A stretch of 48,055 nucleotides of DNA. Source: Caldilinea sp. CFX5. GTDB lineage: Bacteria > Chloroflexota > Anaerolineae > Caldilineales > Caldilineaceae. Shown in pieces: positions 1 to 10,444 of the stretch. The stretch is taken from positions 1 to 48,055 of the forward strand of contig QWII01000083.1 of NCBI GenBank assembly GCA_021405325.1, written 5' to 3'. A program made the position numbers and the translations under genes. Position 1 is the first letter of the stretch, and every line of letters begins with the position of its first letter. The notes under the pieces were generated by a model. The model ran no database searches. It was not told where the DNA came from and saw only the letters and a list, made by a program, of their open reading frames with translations.

Positions 1-1
1 C

Positions 2-1789
2 TGGGCCACGGCGCTGGGGACAGTTTCAGCGACCGATATCGTCGACGCGGCCAACATGGTGGATCCGACTGGCTTTGGGCCGGATGGTCTCTATGGCTAT
101 CGCGCCGGCAACGGCAAAGGCGCTTTTGCCGGTTTTGATCCCGAACTCGTCCCCGGGTACGCCATCGACAAGCTACAAGTGGTGGTCTATGGCTATGTCA
201 ACACCTACTTTAACAAGGACTTCACGATCAAGCCCTATGTCGGCGGCGCGAAAGTCGCTGATGTCAAAGTAGCGACTGACATTTTCCAAAACGCAATCGG
301 CGCGTCCAATGCCCGCCCCATTTATATTGATATCACTAATCTGCGCAGTTGGACATGGGCGGACCTGGCTAATAACTTTCAACTCGCCATTTCAACAGGC
401 GGCATGGGTGGTTCGCAGGTGATCTACTATGACGCCATCGGCCTGCGCGTCATGACAAAGCCAGGCGTTGATAACAGCCTCACGACAGCGGCGACAACCG
501 CCTTACCCAAAGCAGCGATTGCCACCAGCAATATGCTCAATGTCTTCCCCTTTGCCGTGCGGGCGCCTGAGCTATGGAATGAGGCGCCGGGCTATGTACA
601 AGGCCAGGGCATGACCATTGCCGTCGTCGATAGCGGCATTGCCAAAACAGAAGACCTCAAGGGGCGTAATGTCGTCAATGTCAACTTTAACCATGGCTAC
701 AAAGATGGCAAAGACAAGTATGGCCACGGCACCTTTGTCGCCACCATGATCGCCAGCGACGGCAAAAACTCCAACGGCGCCTATCTGGGCATTGCCCCAC
801 GCAGCCAGATCCTCAACGTGCGCGTCAGCGATGATCAAGGTATGGCCTACGAATCCGACGTAGTGGAGGCGTTGCGCTGGATTGGCGAAAACAAGACGAA
901 GTACAATATTCGCGTGATCAACCTGTCGTTGAATTCCAGCGTGCCCATGTCCTATCACCAAAGCCCGCTCAATGCCGCTGTCGAGATTCTCTGGTTCAAT
1001 GGCATTGTGGTGGTGGTGGCTGCCGGTAACAACGGCACGGCGGAACTCTTCCCACCGGCCAATGATCCCTTTGTCATCACCGTCGGCGCGACCGATGATC
1101 GGGGGACGCAAAGCATTGCTGATGATGTGGTGGGCGTCTTCTCGGCCTATGGAACCACCATTGATGGTCACGCCAAACCGGATTTGGTGGCGCCGGGCCG
1201 GAACATTGTGATGAGCCTGCCCCACAACAACAAATTGGTGATGGGGAAGGAATACCCGGATAACCAGATCGACAATAACTACTTCCGCATGACCGGCACG
1301 TCGATGGCGGCGCCGATTGTCGCCGGCGCGGCTGCCCTGTTGCTGCAGGATGAGCCAACGCTGACGCCGGATCAGGTGAAGTTCCGGTTGATGGCAACCG
1401 CACGCAAAGATTGGGGCGGCTATGACCCCATGCGCGCCGGCGCCGGTTATCTCGATGTCTATGCGGCGGTCAAAGGCACAACCACGGCCAGCGCCAACAC
1501 CGGGCTCACAGCCAGCCAGTTGCTTTGGACCGGGCCAAACCCCGTTACCTGGAGCAGTGTCAGTTGGAACTCAGTCAGTTGGAACTCAGTCAGTTGGAAC
1601 TCGGTCAGTTGGAACTCGGTCAGTTGGAACTCAGTCAGTTGGAACAGCACCTATTGGGGCAACGACGTGACAGCCGCCGCGTTTATTGCCGAAGATAGCC
1701 CGCCGCTGAGCAACAGCGAAGCGGAAGAAGCCGACGCAACAGAGACGGCACAAGGCAATAAAGTCTTCTTGCCGATTACCAGCCGCTAG
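2..1789 (+). CDS. Subtilisin-like S8 serine peptidase with SVSWN repeats (5' partial)
   Basis: Probable secreted subtilase. The reading frame is open to the left edge, so the signal peptide and true start lie outside the window; the first in-window ATG at 56 is probably internal. Counting from that ATG, residues 1-135 look like a beta-rich accessory domain and about 185-460 form the peptidase. The catalytic Asp is in AVVDSGIA, the His in GHGTFVATMIA and the Ser in GTSMAAPIVAGAAALL, so the triad is complete. After it comes a tandem Trp/Asn/Ser array (SVSWN units) and a short acidic tail ending in FLPITSR, without an LPXTG or other sorting signal. Such repeats occur at the C-terminus of S8 peptidases in Chloroflexota and related bacteria; their role is unknown to me. 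A hairpin starts at the stop codon. Confidence 0.93.
   Translation, partial: WATALGTVSATDIVDAANMVDPTGFGPDGLYGYRAGNGKGAFAGFDPELVPGYAIDKLQVVVYGYVNTYFNKDFTIKPYVGGAKVADVKVATDIFQNAIGASNARPIYIDITNLRSWTWADLANNFQLAISTGGMGGSQVIYYDAIGLRVMTKPGVDNSLTTAATTALPKAAIATSNMLNVFPFAVRAPELWNEAPGYVQGQGMTIAVVDSGIAKTEDLKGRNVVNVNFNHGYKDGKDKYGHGTFVATMIASDGKNSNGAYLGIAPRSQILNVRVSDDQGMAYESDVVEALRWIGENKTKYNIRVINLSLNSSVPMSYHQSPLNAAVEILWFNGIVVVVAAGNNGTAELFPPANDPFVITVGATDDRGTQSIADDVVGVFSAYGTTIDGHAKPDLVAPGRNIVMSLPHNNKLVMGKEYPDNQIDNNYFRMTGTSMAAPIVAGAAALLLQDEPTLTPDQVKFRLMATARKDWGGYDPMRAGAGYLDVYAAVKGTTTASANTGLTASQLLWTGPNPVTWSSVSWNSVSWNSVSWNSVSWNSVSWNSVSWNSTYWGNDVTAAAFIAEDSPPLSNSEAEEADATETAQGNKVFLPITSR
1561..1650 (+). repeat. Tandem 15-bp repeat coding SVSWN units
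   Basis: Six head-to-tail 15-bp units beginning cagttggaac follow each other without gaps inside the S8 peptidase gene. They differ by single third-base changes (tcagt or tcggt), and the last unit diverges at its end. Each unit encodes five residues (S-V-S-W-N), so copy-number change keeps the frame. Confidence 0.9.
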
Positions 1790-1850
1790 GTTCGGTTGTC
1801 CTTTCGTGGTGGCCGCTGAAACACCTGACAGGTTTTGGCAACCGAACCTA
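1787..1850. terminator. Inverted repeat at the S8 peptidase stop codon
   Basis: A perfect 12-bp inverted repeat: taggttcggttg at 1787-1798, including the TAG stop, and caaccgaaccta at 1839-1850. The loop is about 40 nt and no T-run follows, so a 3'-end stabilising hairpin is as likely as a terminator. Confidence 0.4.
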
Positions 1851-1872
1851 GCTATACCGAAATCAAATGGCG

Positions 1873-1915
1873 AAGCCGACTTATGGTAGGGGCGTCCCCT
1901 ACCATAAGCCGGCTT
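1873..1915. terminator. Hairpin between convergent genes
   Basis: Two 20-nt arms (1873-1892 and 1896-1915) pair with one mismatch around a CGT loop. They lie between the S8 peptidase (+) and the NDH-2 operon (-), which converge here, so the hairpin could end transcripts from both sides. The apical part TAGGGGCGTCCCCTA recurs at 4968-4983. Confidence 0.6.
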
Positions 1916-1955
1916 TCCTTCTGACTTGAGTATAAGTACACCACTGGAACGTCTG

Positions 1956-2156
1956 TTACCGCCGCAGTAGCAACCAGAGTAAGCCGGCGGCCATCAGCAA
2001 TGTCGCCAGCAAGAGCGCAAGGATGAGCTGCCAGGTAAAGGCAATGGCATAACCATCAAGCGGGGCAAGACCGATCGCAAGAACGACGAATGCCAACAGG
2101 TTAAAAAGCGCGACCAGGGTCCAGGCCAGTTGCTCACGCTTCACGGATCGTCTCAT
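1956..2156 (-). CDS. Small membrane protein downstream of NDH-2
   Basis: A 66-residue protein with two hydrophobic stretches (about residues 11-29 and 40-62), a basic N-terminus (MRRSVKREQ) and a basic end (LLLRR). It is therefore probably a two-span membrane hairpin. Its start overlaps the last codons of the upstream NDH-2 gene by 23 nt on the same strand, which suggests translational coupling. I do not recognise a family. Position suggests a small partner or membrane tether of the NADH dehydrogenase, but that is inference from neighbourhood only. Confidence 0.6.
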   Translation of the reverse strand: MRRSVKREQLAWTLVALFNLLAFVVLAIGLAPLDGYAIAFTWQLILALLLATLLMAAGLLWLLLRR

Positions 2157-3564
2157 GGTTGTGAATGGCTTCGGCGCTGATCGGTTGGGGGCGTAGCGGA
2201 TTCGCTTCCTCTGCCGGATCGGTGACCGGCTCAGCGGGTCTGCTCTTATCCTGAATAGGCAAAAAGGTTTCGGGGAAGCTTTCCCGTTGCGTTGGCGCTT
2301 TCTTCTCCTGCACCCAAATGATTCGCACGGCGCGATCGTAGGTTAGGTAATTCCACGCCCAGTTGATAAAGACGCTCACCCGCTTGCTAAAACCGAGCAA
2401 CATGACCAAATGCAAGCCCAGCCACGCCAACCAGGCGAGAAAGCCCGTCAGCGGGATACGGTTATAGATCCAAGCCACCGCGCGACTGCGCCCAATGGTC
2501 GCCATTATACCGCGATCATGGTAGACAAAGCGCTCTTGCGGTTGACCGGCAATATCGGCCAGAATGTTACGTGCCGCCAATTTGCCCTGTTGCTGGGCGA
2601 CGGGAATCAGCATGGGGAAGGGTCGCCCTTCTCGATCTGCCATGTGAGCCATGTCGCCGACAGCATAGATGCGTGGCTTGCCTACCACTTGCGCCGTCGC
2701 CTCCACCGGAACGCGCCCGCCCCGCTGTAATTCCATGTTGAGCAAAGTCGCCAATGGCGCCGCCTTTACCCCCGCCCCCCAAACCAGCGTGCGGGCCGGG
2801 ATGCTCGTGCCATCTTCCAACTGAACGTTATCCTCATTCACCGCCGTCACCGCTTGTCCCAACAGTACCTCCACCCCCAATGACTGAATTTGCCGGAGCG
2901 CCGCTTCTTGCAACTTGGGCGGGTATGGCCCTAAGAGCATCTTTGATTGTTCGACCAACACCACGCGCGCCTGCAATTCGGCCTGCGGGTATTCACGACT
3001 GAGAACATGGTTGTACAGTTCATAGATCGCGCCGGCAGTTTCAACGCCCGTTGGGCCGCCCCCCACCACCACAATGGTCAACAAGGCTTTGCAGCGCTCC
3101 TCATCTTTGGTCCACACGGCTTCTTCAAAAAGATTTAGAATGTGGTTGCGCAGCCGGATGGCATCACGCAGCGTGCGCAATTCAAACGCGTTCTTACGAA
3201 ATTCATCCTTGCCAAAGTAGTTGGGGATGCTACCCGCCGCCATGATCAAGTAGTCATAGGGTTCAACCATTTCACGGTCGCCGGCCATCACCGTCACTGT
3301 CTGTGCCGTATCGTCAATCGCCGTTACTTCGCCAAAGAGAAAATTGACATTCGCCTTATCGCGAAAGATAGTGCGGATCGGCTGGGCGATCAAACTGGGG
3401 TCGAGCGCCGAAGTCGCGACCTGATACAACAGGGGCGTAAAGGTATGAAAATTATTGCGGTCAATCAGGAGCACATCAACCGCTTTACCGGCCAATTCAT
3501 TGGCGGCAAAGAGGCCGCCAAACCCGGCGCCGATGATCACAACTTTGGGTCGTTGGCTCGTCAT
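2134..3564 (-). CDS. ndh: Type II NADH dehydrogenase (NAD(P)/FAD oxidoreductase)
   Basis: Non-proton-pumping NADH:quinone oxidoreductase of the NDH-2 family, which passes electrons from NADH to the quinone pool at the cytoplasmic membrane face. The N-terminal FAD site is VVIIGAGFGGLFAANEL (about residues 8-24) and a second Rossmann motif, VVVGGGPTGVETAGAIYEL, lies near 165-183. The late FAD-binding stretch IYAVGDMAHM sits near 300. A hydrophobic C-terminal region (about 375-410, FLAWLAWLGLHLVMLLGF) fits the amphipathic membrane anchor of NDH-2. The length of 476 is slightly above the usual 400-450 because of a polar tail. The start is preceded by an AGGG-type ribosome site. A sulfide:quinone or other FAD-dependent oxidoreductase is less likely given the C-terminus. 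Confidence 0.88.
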   Translation of the reverse strand: MTSQRPKVVIIGAGFGGLFAANELAGKAVDVLLIDRNNFHTFTPLLYQVATSALDPSLIAQPIRTIFRDKANVNFLFGEVTAIDDTAQTVTVMAGDREMVEPYDYLIMAAGSIPNYFGKDEFRKNAFELRTLRDAIRLRNHILNLFEEAVWTKDEERCKALLTIVVVGGGPTGVETAGAIYELYNHVLSREYPQAELQARVVLVEQSKMLLGPYPPKLQEAALRQIQSLGVEVLLGQAVTAVNEDNVQLEDGTSIPARTLVWGAGVKAAPLATLLNMELQRGGRVPVEATAQVVGKPRIYAVGDMAHMADREGRPFPMLIPVAQQQGKLAARNILADIAGQPQERFVYHDRGIMATIGRSRAVAWIYNRIPLTGFLAWLAWLGLHLVMLLGFSKRVSVFINWAWNYLTYDRAVRIIWVQEKKAPTQRESFPETFLPIQDKSRPAEPVTDPAEEANPLRPQPISAEAIHNHETIREA

Positions 3565-3810
3565 TGGTCAATCCCTTTCTCATCCGATCCATACAGGTAT
3601 TATACCCGCGAATAGATCACTGGTGTGTGAACTCGCACACCGTTATTTGTGAATTATTGCACAAACAGAAGAGATTGTCTGTAGCGCAACTTCCTGGCGG
3701 CCGGGACAACTGTAAGGGCAGCGCGTCGCCAATTGCGGACACACCCCCGTAAGGGGTACTCTAACAGGAAACGGGAAATTGGGGGCAACGAAGGGATCGG
3801 GGGACGCCAA

Positions 3811-3948
3811 ACACAACAGCGGATGTAGGAAGCAGCGGATTTTCAGGGCGGCGCTGCCTTAATGCGAATCAACTGTTTGCGCACCCCATTCCATTCGTTG
3901 CCCGTAAACCGGCAGACCAGCTGTTGCTTCCTACATCCGTTGTTGTGT
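3811..3948. repeat. Long inverted repeat upstream of NDH-2
   Basis: Arms of 26 nt (3811-3836 and 3923-3948) match at 24 positions, the other two being G.U-compatible. They flank about 86 nt. The stretch 3565-4043 carries no convincing gene; this inverted repeat is the only structure I see in it. It lies between the start of NDH-2 and the end of the GerW-like gene, both on the minus strand. Confidence 0.6.
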
Positions 3949-4043
3949 TGTGTGTGACCTTACTTTCTTATCCTGATACACATAGGACGCACCTGTACAG
4001 TCGTCCCAAACTGGCAATGTAGCGCCCTTGTCACGACACGAAG

Positions 4044-4499
4044 TCACATTGCACTTTGCCCTTGTTTCGCCTGCCACTTTAACTGTTGTGTTTTCGCTAC
4101 TGCCTTGGTGATAACCCGAATGGTTGCCATCACCCAAAAGACAATCCAGGCGACCATGAGAATGCCGGCCAACGGAATGCGTGTTTCGTCGGTGATCGGC
4201 TGAAACTTGACTTCCTCGGCCGAAATCTGGATAAAGCCACGGGGCGTCGAGCGCCCACCGGCGCCGCCGCCGCTGCCGGCGCCAGCGCCGCCTTCGCCCG
4301 CAGCCGTTGGATCGGGGGCAATGGCCTGGCCTCCTTGACCATAACCGCCGCCATAGCCAAAGCCCATCGTCACTTCGGCCACGGGAATGACCACCACGCC
4401 ATTTTGCGTTGTCGGTTCGCCAAAGACCGTTTGCGCGCCCAAGCGTTGCAACATCTGTTGGATCGGTTCTGTGTTGGCAATTGTGTTCATGTCCATCAT
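4044..4499 (-). CDS. GerW/YtfJ-like protein
   Basis: A 151-residue protein resembling the GerW (YtfJ) family, first named for a spore germination role in Bacillus but also found in non-sporulating bacteria, where its role is unclear. The N-terminal part (TEPIQQMLQRLGAQTVFGEP, VVVIPVAEVTMGFGYGGGYG) has the family's typical pattern followed by a Gly-rich loop. About 95-140 contains a hydrophobic span, ILMVAWIVFWVMATIRVI, suggesting membrane attachment. I place the start at 4499 because AAGGAG lies about seven bases upstream; the longer frame from 4520 has no such site. It follows a small membrane protein gene on the same strand, and the two may form an operon. Confidence 0.72.
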   Translation of the reverse strand: MMDMNTIANTEPIQQMLQRLGAQTVFGEPTTQNGVVVIPVAEVTMGFGYGGGYGQGGQAIAPDPTAAGEGGAGAGSGGGAGGRSTPRGFIQISAEEVKFQPITDETRIPLAGILMVAWIVFWVMATIRVITKAVAKTQQLKWQAKQGQSAM

Positions 4500-4619
4500 G
4501 ATTTGCTCCTTCCATTTCACAAAAAGTTCGGCTTTGGCAAAACCAATGCGCAGCGCCTCGATCAGGTGCGCATGAGAGCCGAACTTCGGCCCGCATCGTC
4601 AAGTTTATCGGCGCCAATC

Positions 4620-4928
4620 TTATGGGCGACGGGCAAGTAACTTTGTAAGTAGCATAACGAATAGGGCGACCAGCGCCACCACGCCACTAATGAAGAAAAG
4701 CGAGCGGAGAGAATTCCAGGTCGGATCGGTAAGGGCGATCGTATAGTGCTGATCATGCTTTTGCACAGTGACAGTAGCCGGCGCCAGCCGCACGAACGCG
4801 CCGCCGGCGTTGTCGCCAACCGGTAGCAGCCATCCTTCCAGGCGCGCCACCGGTTGGACAATCCGGTCGCCAACGGTGATGGGTTCGCTCTGCAGTAACT
4901 GGGAAATACGTTGTGGTCGTCCCGCCAT
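4620..4928 (-). CDS. Small C-terminally anchored membrane protein
   Basis: A 102-residue protein with a beta-rich soluble part (about 1-72) and one C-terminal membrane span (SLFFISGVVALVALFVMLLTKLL cut to residues about 76-98, followed by ARRP). It starts right after a strong AAGGAGG ribosome site. It sits 120 nt upstream of the GerW-like gene on the same strand, so a shared transcript and function are likely. I do not recognise the family. A tail-anchored topology with the soluble part in the cytoplasm is plausible. Confidence 0.65.
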   Translation of the reverse strand: MAGRPQRISQLLQSEPITVGDRIVQPVARLEGWLLPVGDNAGGAFVRLAPATVTVQKHDQHYTIALTDPTWNSLRSLFFISGVVALVALFVMLLTKLLARRP

Positions 4929-4959
4929 TGGTGCCTCCTTAGGCTATTCCAAAGAAATG

Positions 4960-4992
4960 AATCCCCGTAGGGGCGTCCCCCTACGGGGGATT
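4960..4992 (-). terminator. Hairpin downstream of the STAND ATPase gene
   Basis: Near-perfect stem: aatccccgtagggg (4960-4973), loop cgt, then the complementary arm to 4992. It falls 28 nt after the stop of the minus-strand ATPase gene and before the next minus-strand gene. On the minus strand it is followed by a T-rich stretch (ttcatttcttt), as in an intrinsic terminator. Loop and upper stem match the hairpin at 1873-1915. Confidence 0.6.
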
Positions 4993-5019
4993 TTATTCTT
5001 TGCAAGCGCCTTACTAGTT

Positions 5020-7113
5020 TTATATCGTCAACTGTTCCAACTCCTGCTGCCAAAGGGTTTCAATTAGATAGTCGATACCGCTGCGCAGGTGGCGACGGTA
5101 GGTGCTAAAGGGTAAGTCGAGCAATTCCGCCGCCTGTTCTTGCGTCGCCGCCGGCTGCAAATAGGTGTGATAGAGGGCGCGATAAAGTTTGTTGTTGCGC
5201 GGCGTCTGTTGCAACTGGAGGGCTGTACGCTGCAATAGATTGCGCAGGACGCCCAATTGCGCCGCCGGCTCGCTCTCGCCGGCGCTATGCCGTTCGACCA
5301 GATGAGAGCGAAGCAAGGGATTCTGGCGCAGCGCCACGGCATTATGAAAATCGCGCAGTGCCGCGCGCACAGCTTCCGCAAAGTCAAGTTCGCTCAGGGA
5401 AAATTTGGTCTGTTGCATCGGCGGCGGCGTATGGGGAATCCCCATGGCGATCTCCCGTTCCGCCAACAAGTTGAGCCAGGCCAGCGGCGGCGTCACCCGC
5501 CAATCATGGCCGTAGATGCCATAGGTGCGACCGCTGATGGTGTAATCGGCGGCGGTCAAGCGCTGGAGATCGGCGTAGGCAAAGACGCCAGTCCAGAAGT
5601 CCGGCTCAATACATGGCACAAAGGTGTAAGCCAGACCGGGGGTGGTCAAGTAGTGCTGCACCATCGTCAGGAAGATGCGACTCTGTACCGGTGACACGGC
5701 CTGATAGCTGTCAGCAGCCAGCCAGAAACGGAAAAAGGTGGCGCACTCGCCAGGACGCAAGGGGGCCTGTTGGCGCAAAAAGGTATTGACCGCACGCGCC
5801 GCCGGATCCGTGGCAAGATCGGCATCGCGGACTTGATCCAGCGTCAGGAGGAAAAGCACGCCCTGCATCTTTGCCGTGGCATCCCGGAAGACGAGAAAGT
5901 TGTGCGGTTGGCGCCCCATCCAATACTCAGCCAGGCCGGCAGACTCGGCACCCTCATGCTGCTCGATCAGGGCAAGCAACGGTGTGCGATCGGCCGGCTG
6001 CATGGTCTCCAGAAAGATGGCGCCTCGCTCTTGCCACTCAAAATAGGGGCGCACGACGGGGTTTTCCCGGTGCAGGTAGATGTAATCAAAGAGGACATTC
6101 TGCTGTTGCTGCCGGTTGCCCTCGGCAAAGTGGGCCATGTAATAACGGCGGGCGTGGCTGTGCAATTCACCGTAACGTTCCGGGTTGCGCCAACGCAGCT
6201 CTATACAGAGGGCGTCACGGGCCAGATCATGGGGGAAAAGGCCCCGCCGGTCGGCGTCCATAAAGGAGAGGGTGCGCAGCCAGGAAAAGATTTCGTGGAT
6301 GTCGGGGTCATCGACCATCTCTTCCAACAACGGCTCGGTCATCACCCGCACCAGCGCGCACGCTTCCAGGGCGGCGCGATGGGCAGCGCTCGGCACCTGT
6401 TCGACAAAACGCGCGATCAAGGCGGTGATGATATTGGGCGTCTCCGCCGGTTGAAAATACAGGTTGGTGGCCTGGGCAAAGGTGTCCGCCAACAGGGAAA
6501 GCGCCAGTGGGTGGCCGTGAGTAAAGTCCAAAATGCGGCGATGCTGCTCGGTCGGCACCTGCCGTTTGGCGAGATACGATTGGCTTTCTTCCAGCGCCAG
6601 ATTGCGGAGTTGGATGATGCGGACAAAGGCTTGCCACCCCGGATCAGTGCGCCACTCCACGGCCGGTTGATGGCGTCCCGCCAGCACGGTCAGCACATTC
6701 GCCGGCAACTGAGGAAAGAAGGTGTTGCGCAGCCAGCCATCGATCGGCGTAAGCAGTTCGGCGGTGTCGAGCAGGATCACATAGCGCCGGTTCTGGGTAG
6801 CCAGAAACTGGAAGAGCGTCTGCCCCGCCGGCGCATTGACCATTGCCTGCAAGGTCGCGACAAAACGTTCCGGCGACGGATCCAGCTCCCGGCTATCGAC
6901 GTAAAAGAGCGCAGCCTGCGCTTCACGCGCCAGATGGGCGAATTGGTGCAAAAGGGTCGTCTTCCCAATGCCGCCGGGGCCAAAGATGTGGAGGACATAG
7001 AAGGGCAGTTCCTCTGCCGTCAAGGCTTGACGAAAGAGTTCGCATTCCGCCGTCCGCCCCACAAATCGACTGCGCCGCGCCGCTTCAATCCGTTCACCTA
7101 AGGATGGGGCCAT
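5020..7113 (-). CDS. STAND-type regulatory ATPase
   Basis: A 697-residue signal-transduction ATPase. The N-terminal NTPase has a P-loop GPGGIGKTTLL (about residues 45-55) and a Walker B-like RYVILLDTAELL near 110; it opens with SRFVGRTAE, typical of AAA_16/STAND proteins. A helical middle region (about 200-600) has no repeat I recognise. The last ~70 residues (YLQPAATQEQAAELLDLPFSTYRRHL) look like a helix-turn-helix of the kind seen in sigma-like or LuxR-like output domains, so it may act directly on DNA. The gene is preceded by a GGGAG ribosome site and lies downstream of purA on the same strand, separated by a short repeat region. Ligand and targets are unknown. Confidence 0.75.
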   Translation of the reverse strand: MAPSLGERIEAARRSRFVGRTAECELFRQALTAEELPFYVLHIFGPGGIGKTTLLHQFAHLAREAQAALFYVDSRELDPSPERFVATLQAMVNAPAGQTLFQFLATQNRRYVILLDTAELLTPIDGWLRNTFFPQLPANVLTVLAGRHQPAVEWRTDPGWQAFVRIIQLRNLALEESQSYLAKRQVPTEQHRRILDFTHGHPLALSLLADTFAQATNLYFQPAETPNIITALIARFVEQVPSAAHRAALEACALVRVMTEPLLEEMVDDPDIHEIFSWLRTLSFMDADRRGLFPHDLARDALCIELRWRNPERYGELHSHARRYYMAHFAEGNRQQQQNVLFDYIYLHRENPVVRPYFEWQERGAIFLETMQPADRTPLLALIEQHEGAESAGLAEYWMGRQPHNFLVFRDATAKMQGVLFLLTLDQVRDADLATDPAARAVNTFLRQQAPLRPGECATFFRFWLAADSYQAVSPVQSRIFLTMVQHYLTTPGLAYTFVPCIEPDFWTGVFAYADLQRLTAADYTISGRTYGIYGHDWRVTPPLAWLNLLAEREIAMGIPHTPPPMQQTKFSLSELDFAEAVRAALRDFHNAVALRQNPLLRSHLVERHSAGESEPAAQLGVLRNLLQRTALQLQQTPRNNKLYRALYHTYLQPAATQEQAAELLDLPFSTYRRHLRSGIDYLIETLWQQELEQLTI

Positions 7114-7135
7114 AGTGGTTCTCCCTTTACATTAG

Positions 7136-7210
7136 GTACACAGGTACACAGGTAGACAGGTAGACAGGGAATAAGACCTATTTACCTGTCTACCTATTTA
7201 CCTGTCTACC
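7136..7210. repeat. Tandem and inverted 10-bp repeats between purA and the ATPase gene
   Basis: Units ggtacaca and ggtagaca repeat in tandem at 7136-7168, and the complementary cctgtctacc appears at 7185-7194 and 7201-7210. The block can fold as an imperfect hairpin. It starts directly at the purA stop codon (7210-7212), so it may serve as the purA 3' end. Confidence 0.6.
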
Positions 7211-8481
7211 TACACAGCAAACATCTGCTCCCGCTCCGGGCCGACGGAGACGTAATCGACTTTGACGCCGGCCAGTTCGCTCAGGCGGTTGATGTAGGCT
7301 TGCGCTTGGCGGGGGAGATCCTGCCAGCGGCGACACCCTTCGGTGGACGTTTGCCAGCCCGCCCAGCTTTCATAGATCGGTTTGACTTGCGTCAACACCG
7401 GCGTATCGGGCATGGAGTCGCGCACAATCGTGCCGTCGGGCAGTTGGTAGCCGACGCAGATTTGCAGGGCGGCAAAGTGATCCAACACATCGAGCTTGGT
7501 GATCGCCAGGCCGGTCATGCCGTTGAGCCAAGCCGCGTAGCCAATCGCCACGCCGTCAAACCAGCCGCAACGACGGGGGCGACCAGTGGTGGCGCCATAT
7601 TCGCCGCCGATCTCGCGCAGCTTTTGGCCGTCGGCATCGTGGAGTTCCACCGGGAAGGGGCCATCGCCCACACAGGTGCTATAGGCTTTGACGACGCCGA
7701 TGACGCGGTCAATCGTGCGCGCCGGCAAGCCGGCCCCGGAGGCCGCAAAGGAAGCGGTCGGGTTGCTGCTGGTGACATAGGGGTAGATCCCCCAGTCCAG
7801 ATCACGCATCACGCCCAACTGCCCTTCCAGCAGAATACGCCGCTTCTCCGCCACCGCCTTGCGCAGGAGCGGCACCGTGTCAATAATCCGGTGGCCCAAT
7901 TTGGCCTGAAATTCCTGGCAAAGGGCGTAGAGCGCTGCGCCATCCACCGGTTCGCCGTCCAGCAACTGAATCTTACGATTGACAACGCGCAGCGCCGCAT
8001 CGAGCCGACTTTCTAACCAAGCCGGTTGCAGCAGATCCCCCAAACGCAAACCGGCGCGCGCCGCCTTGTCGGCATAGGCCGGACCGATGCCCCGTTTGGT
8101 GGTGCCGATGGTATCAGCGCCACGCGACGCCTCTTCCAGCGCATCCAGGGTGCGATGATAGGGCAGCACCATCTGCGCGCGGTTGCTGATCCAAAGGTTA
8201 TCGAGCGTCACCCCGGCTTCACGTAACGCCGCCATCTCAGTGAGCAACGATTGGGGGTTGACCACACAACCGGAACCAATCACATTTTGCGTCTTTGGGT
8301 TAAAAATCCCGCTGGGGATCAGATGGAGCGCGTGTTTGCCGTACTCATTGATCACCGTATGACCGGCATTATCGCCTCCCTGAAAACGGATCACCACATC
8401 CGCTTCCTGCGCCAGGAAGTCAATAATCCGCCCTTTCCCTTCATCACCCCACTGTGCGCCAACAATCGCAGTTACTGCCAT
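7210..8481 (-). CDS. purA: Adenylosuccinate synthetase
   Basis: GTP-dependent conversion of IMP and aspartate to adenylosuccinate, the first step from IMP to AMP. At 423 residues it has normal family length. Diagnostic motifs are [11 protein letters not shown] (N-terminal GTP/IMP loop), [22 protein letters not shown] and the late [11 protein letters not shown] with its IMP/GTP-binding arginines. The start at 8481 follows AAAGGTGG; the longer frame from 8517 adds 12 residues not seen in the family. It is divergent from guaB, the IMP-to-GMP branch gene, and has its own promoter about 160 nt upstream. A long hairpin lies in its leader. Confidence 0.97.
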   Translation of the reverse strand: MAVTAIVGAQWGDEGKGRIIDFLAQEADVVIRFQGGDNAGHTVINEYGKHALHLIPSGIFNPKTQNVIGSGCVVNPQSLLTEMAALREAGVTLDNLWISNRAQMVLPYHRTLDALEEASRGADTIGTTKRGIGPAYADKAARAGLRLGDLLQPAWLESRLDAALRVVNRKIQLLDGEPVDGAALYALCQEFQAKLGHRIIDTVPLLRKAVAEKRRILLEGQLGVMRDLDWGIYPYVTSSNPTASFAASGAGLPARTIDRVIGVVKAYSTCVGDGPFPVELHDADGQKLREIGGEYGATTGRPRRCGWFDGVAIGYAAWLNGMTGLAITKLDVLDHFAALQICVGYQLPDGTIVRDSMPDTPVLTQVKPIYESWAGWQTSTEGCRRWQDLPRQAQAYINRLSELAGVKVDYVSVGPEREQMFAV

Positions 8482-8510
8482 ACCATCCACCTTTGTTTGC
8501 TTTCCGGCGA

Positions 8511-8593
8511 CAGGCAAGCTGTGAAGTCGTAGAGTCCGGAGTCTTAAGTCGTGTGGTCAGGACTCCGGACTCTGCGACTTCACAGCTTGCCTG
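8511..8593. repeat. 33-bp inverted repeat in the purA leader
   Basis: Arms at 8511-8543 and 8561-8593 are complementary at 32 of 33 positions around a 17-nt loop. The element lies between the predicted purA transcription start and its start codon, so it would be part of the purA 5' leader. No T-run follows, so it is not an intrinsic terminator as such. Confidence 0.8.
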
Positions 8594-8644
8594 CGCCGCT
8601 TCAATAGACCTTGTTGAGTTGGGGCTGATCACTGTCCCTAGCTT

Positions 8645-8673
8645 ATTGTACCATGTTCTACCACTTTTACCAA
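8645..8673 (-). promoter_or_regulatory. purA promoter
   Basis: On the minus strand TTGGTA (8673-8668) and TACAAT (8650-8645) are separated by 17 bp, a good sigma-70-type promoter. It predicts a leader of about 155 nt before the purA start, containing the long hairpin. Confidence 0.6.
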
Positions 8674-8789
8674 CCGCTTCAAGCGAGATGGGTCTATTCC
8701 AACTTGGGGCAGTTGGGCAGCGATCAGGGCAAGCGTGCCGCGCCCCCAACTTGACATACCCCAAGCGAGATTCAGCGGATCGCATAATG

Positions 8790-8818
8790 TTGGTGGAAGG
8801 TGCAAGCGGTGGTACAAT
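8790..8818 (+). promoter_or_regulatory. guaB promoter
   Basis: TTGGTG (8790-8795), a 17-bp spacer and TACAAT (8813-8818) fit a sigma-70-type promoter about 45 nt upstream of the guaB start. It is divergent from the purA promoter, with about 115 bp between the two -35 boxes. Confidence 0.6.
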
Positions 8819-8862
8819 GCGAGATATTTTAGCAACACAGCAACGAGAGGGAGAGGAAGTTC

Positions 8863-10443
<1,581 letters not shown>

Positions 10444-10444
10444 A

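Noticed and set aside
1561..1650. Short direct repeats considered as a CRISPR-like array
   Set aside because: Fifteen-bp units without spacers that encode SVSWN in frame; this is a protein repeat.
5770..7101. 443-codon plus-strand open frame opposite the STAND ATPase
   Set aside because: Antisense shadow in GC-rich coding DNA; the minus-strand protein has clear P-loop and Walker motifs, while this one has none.
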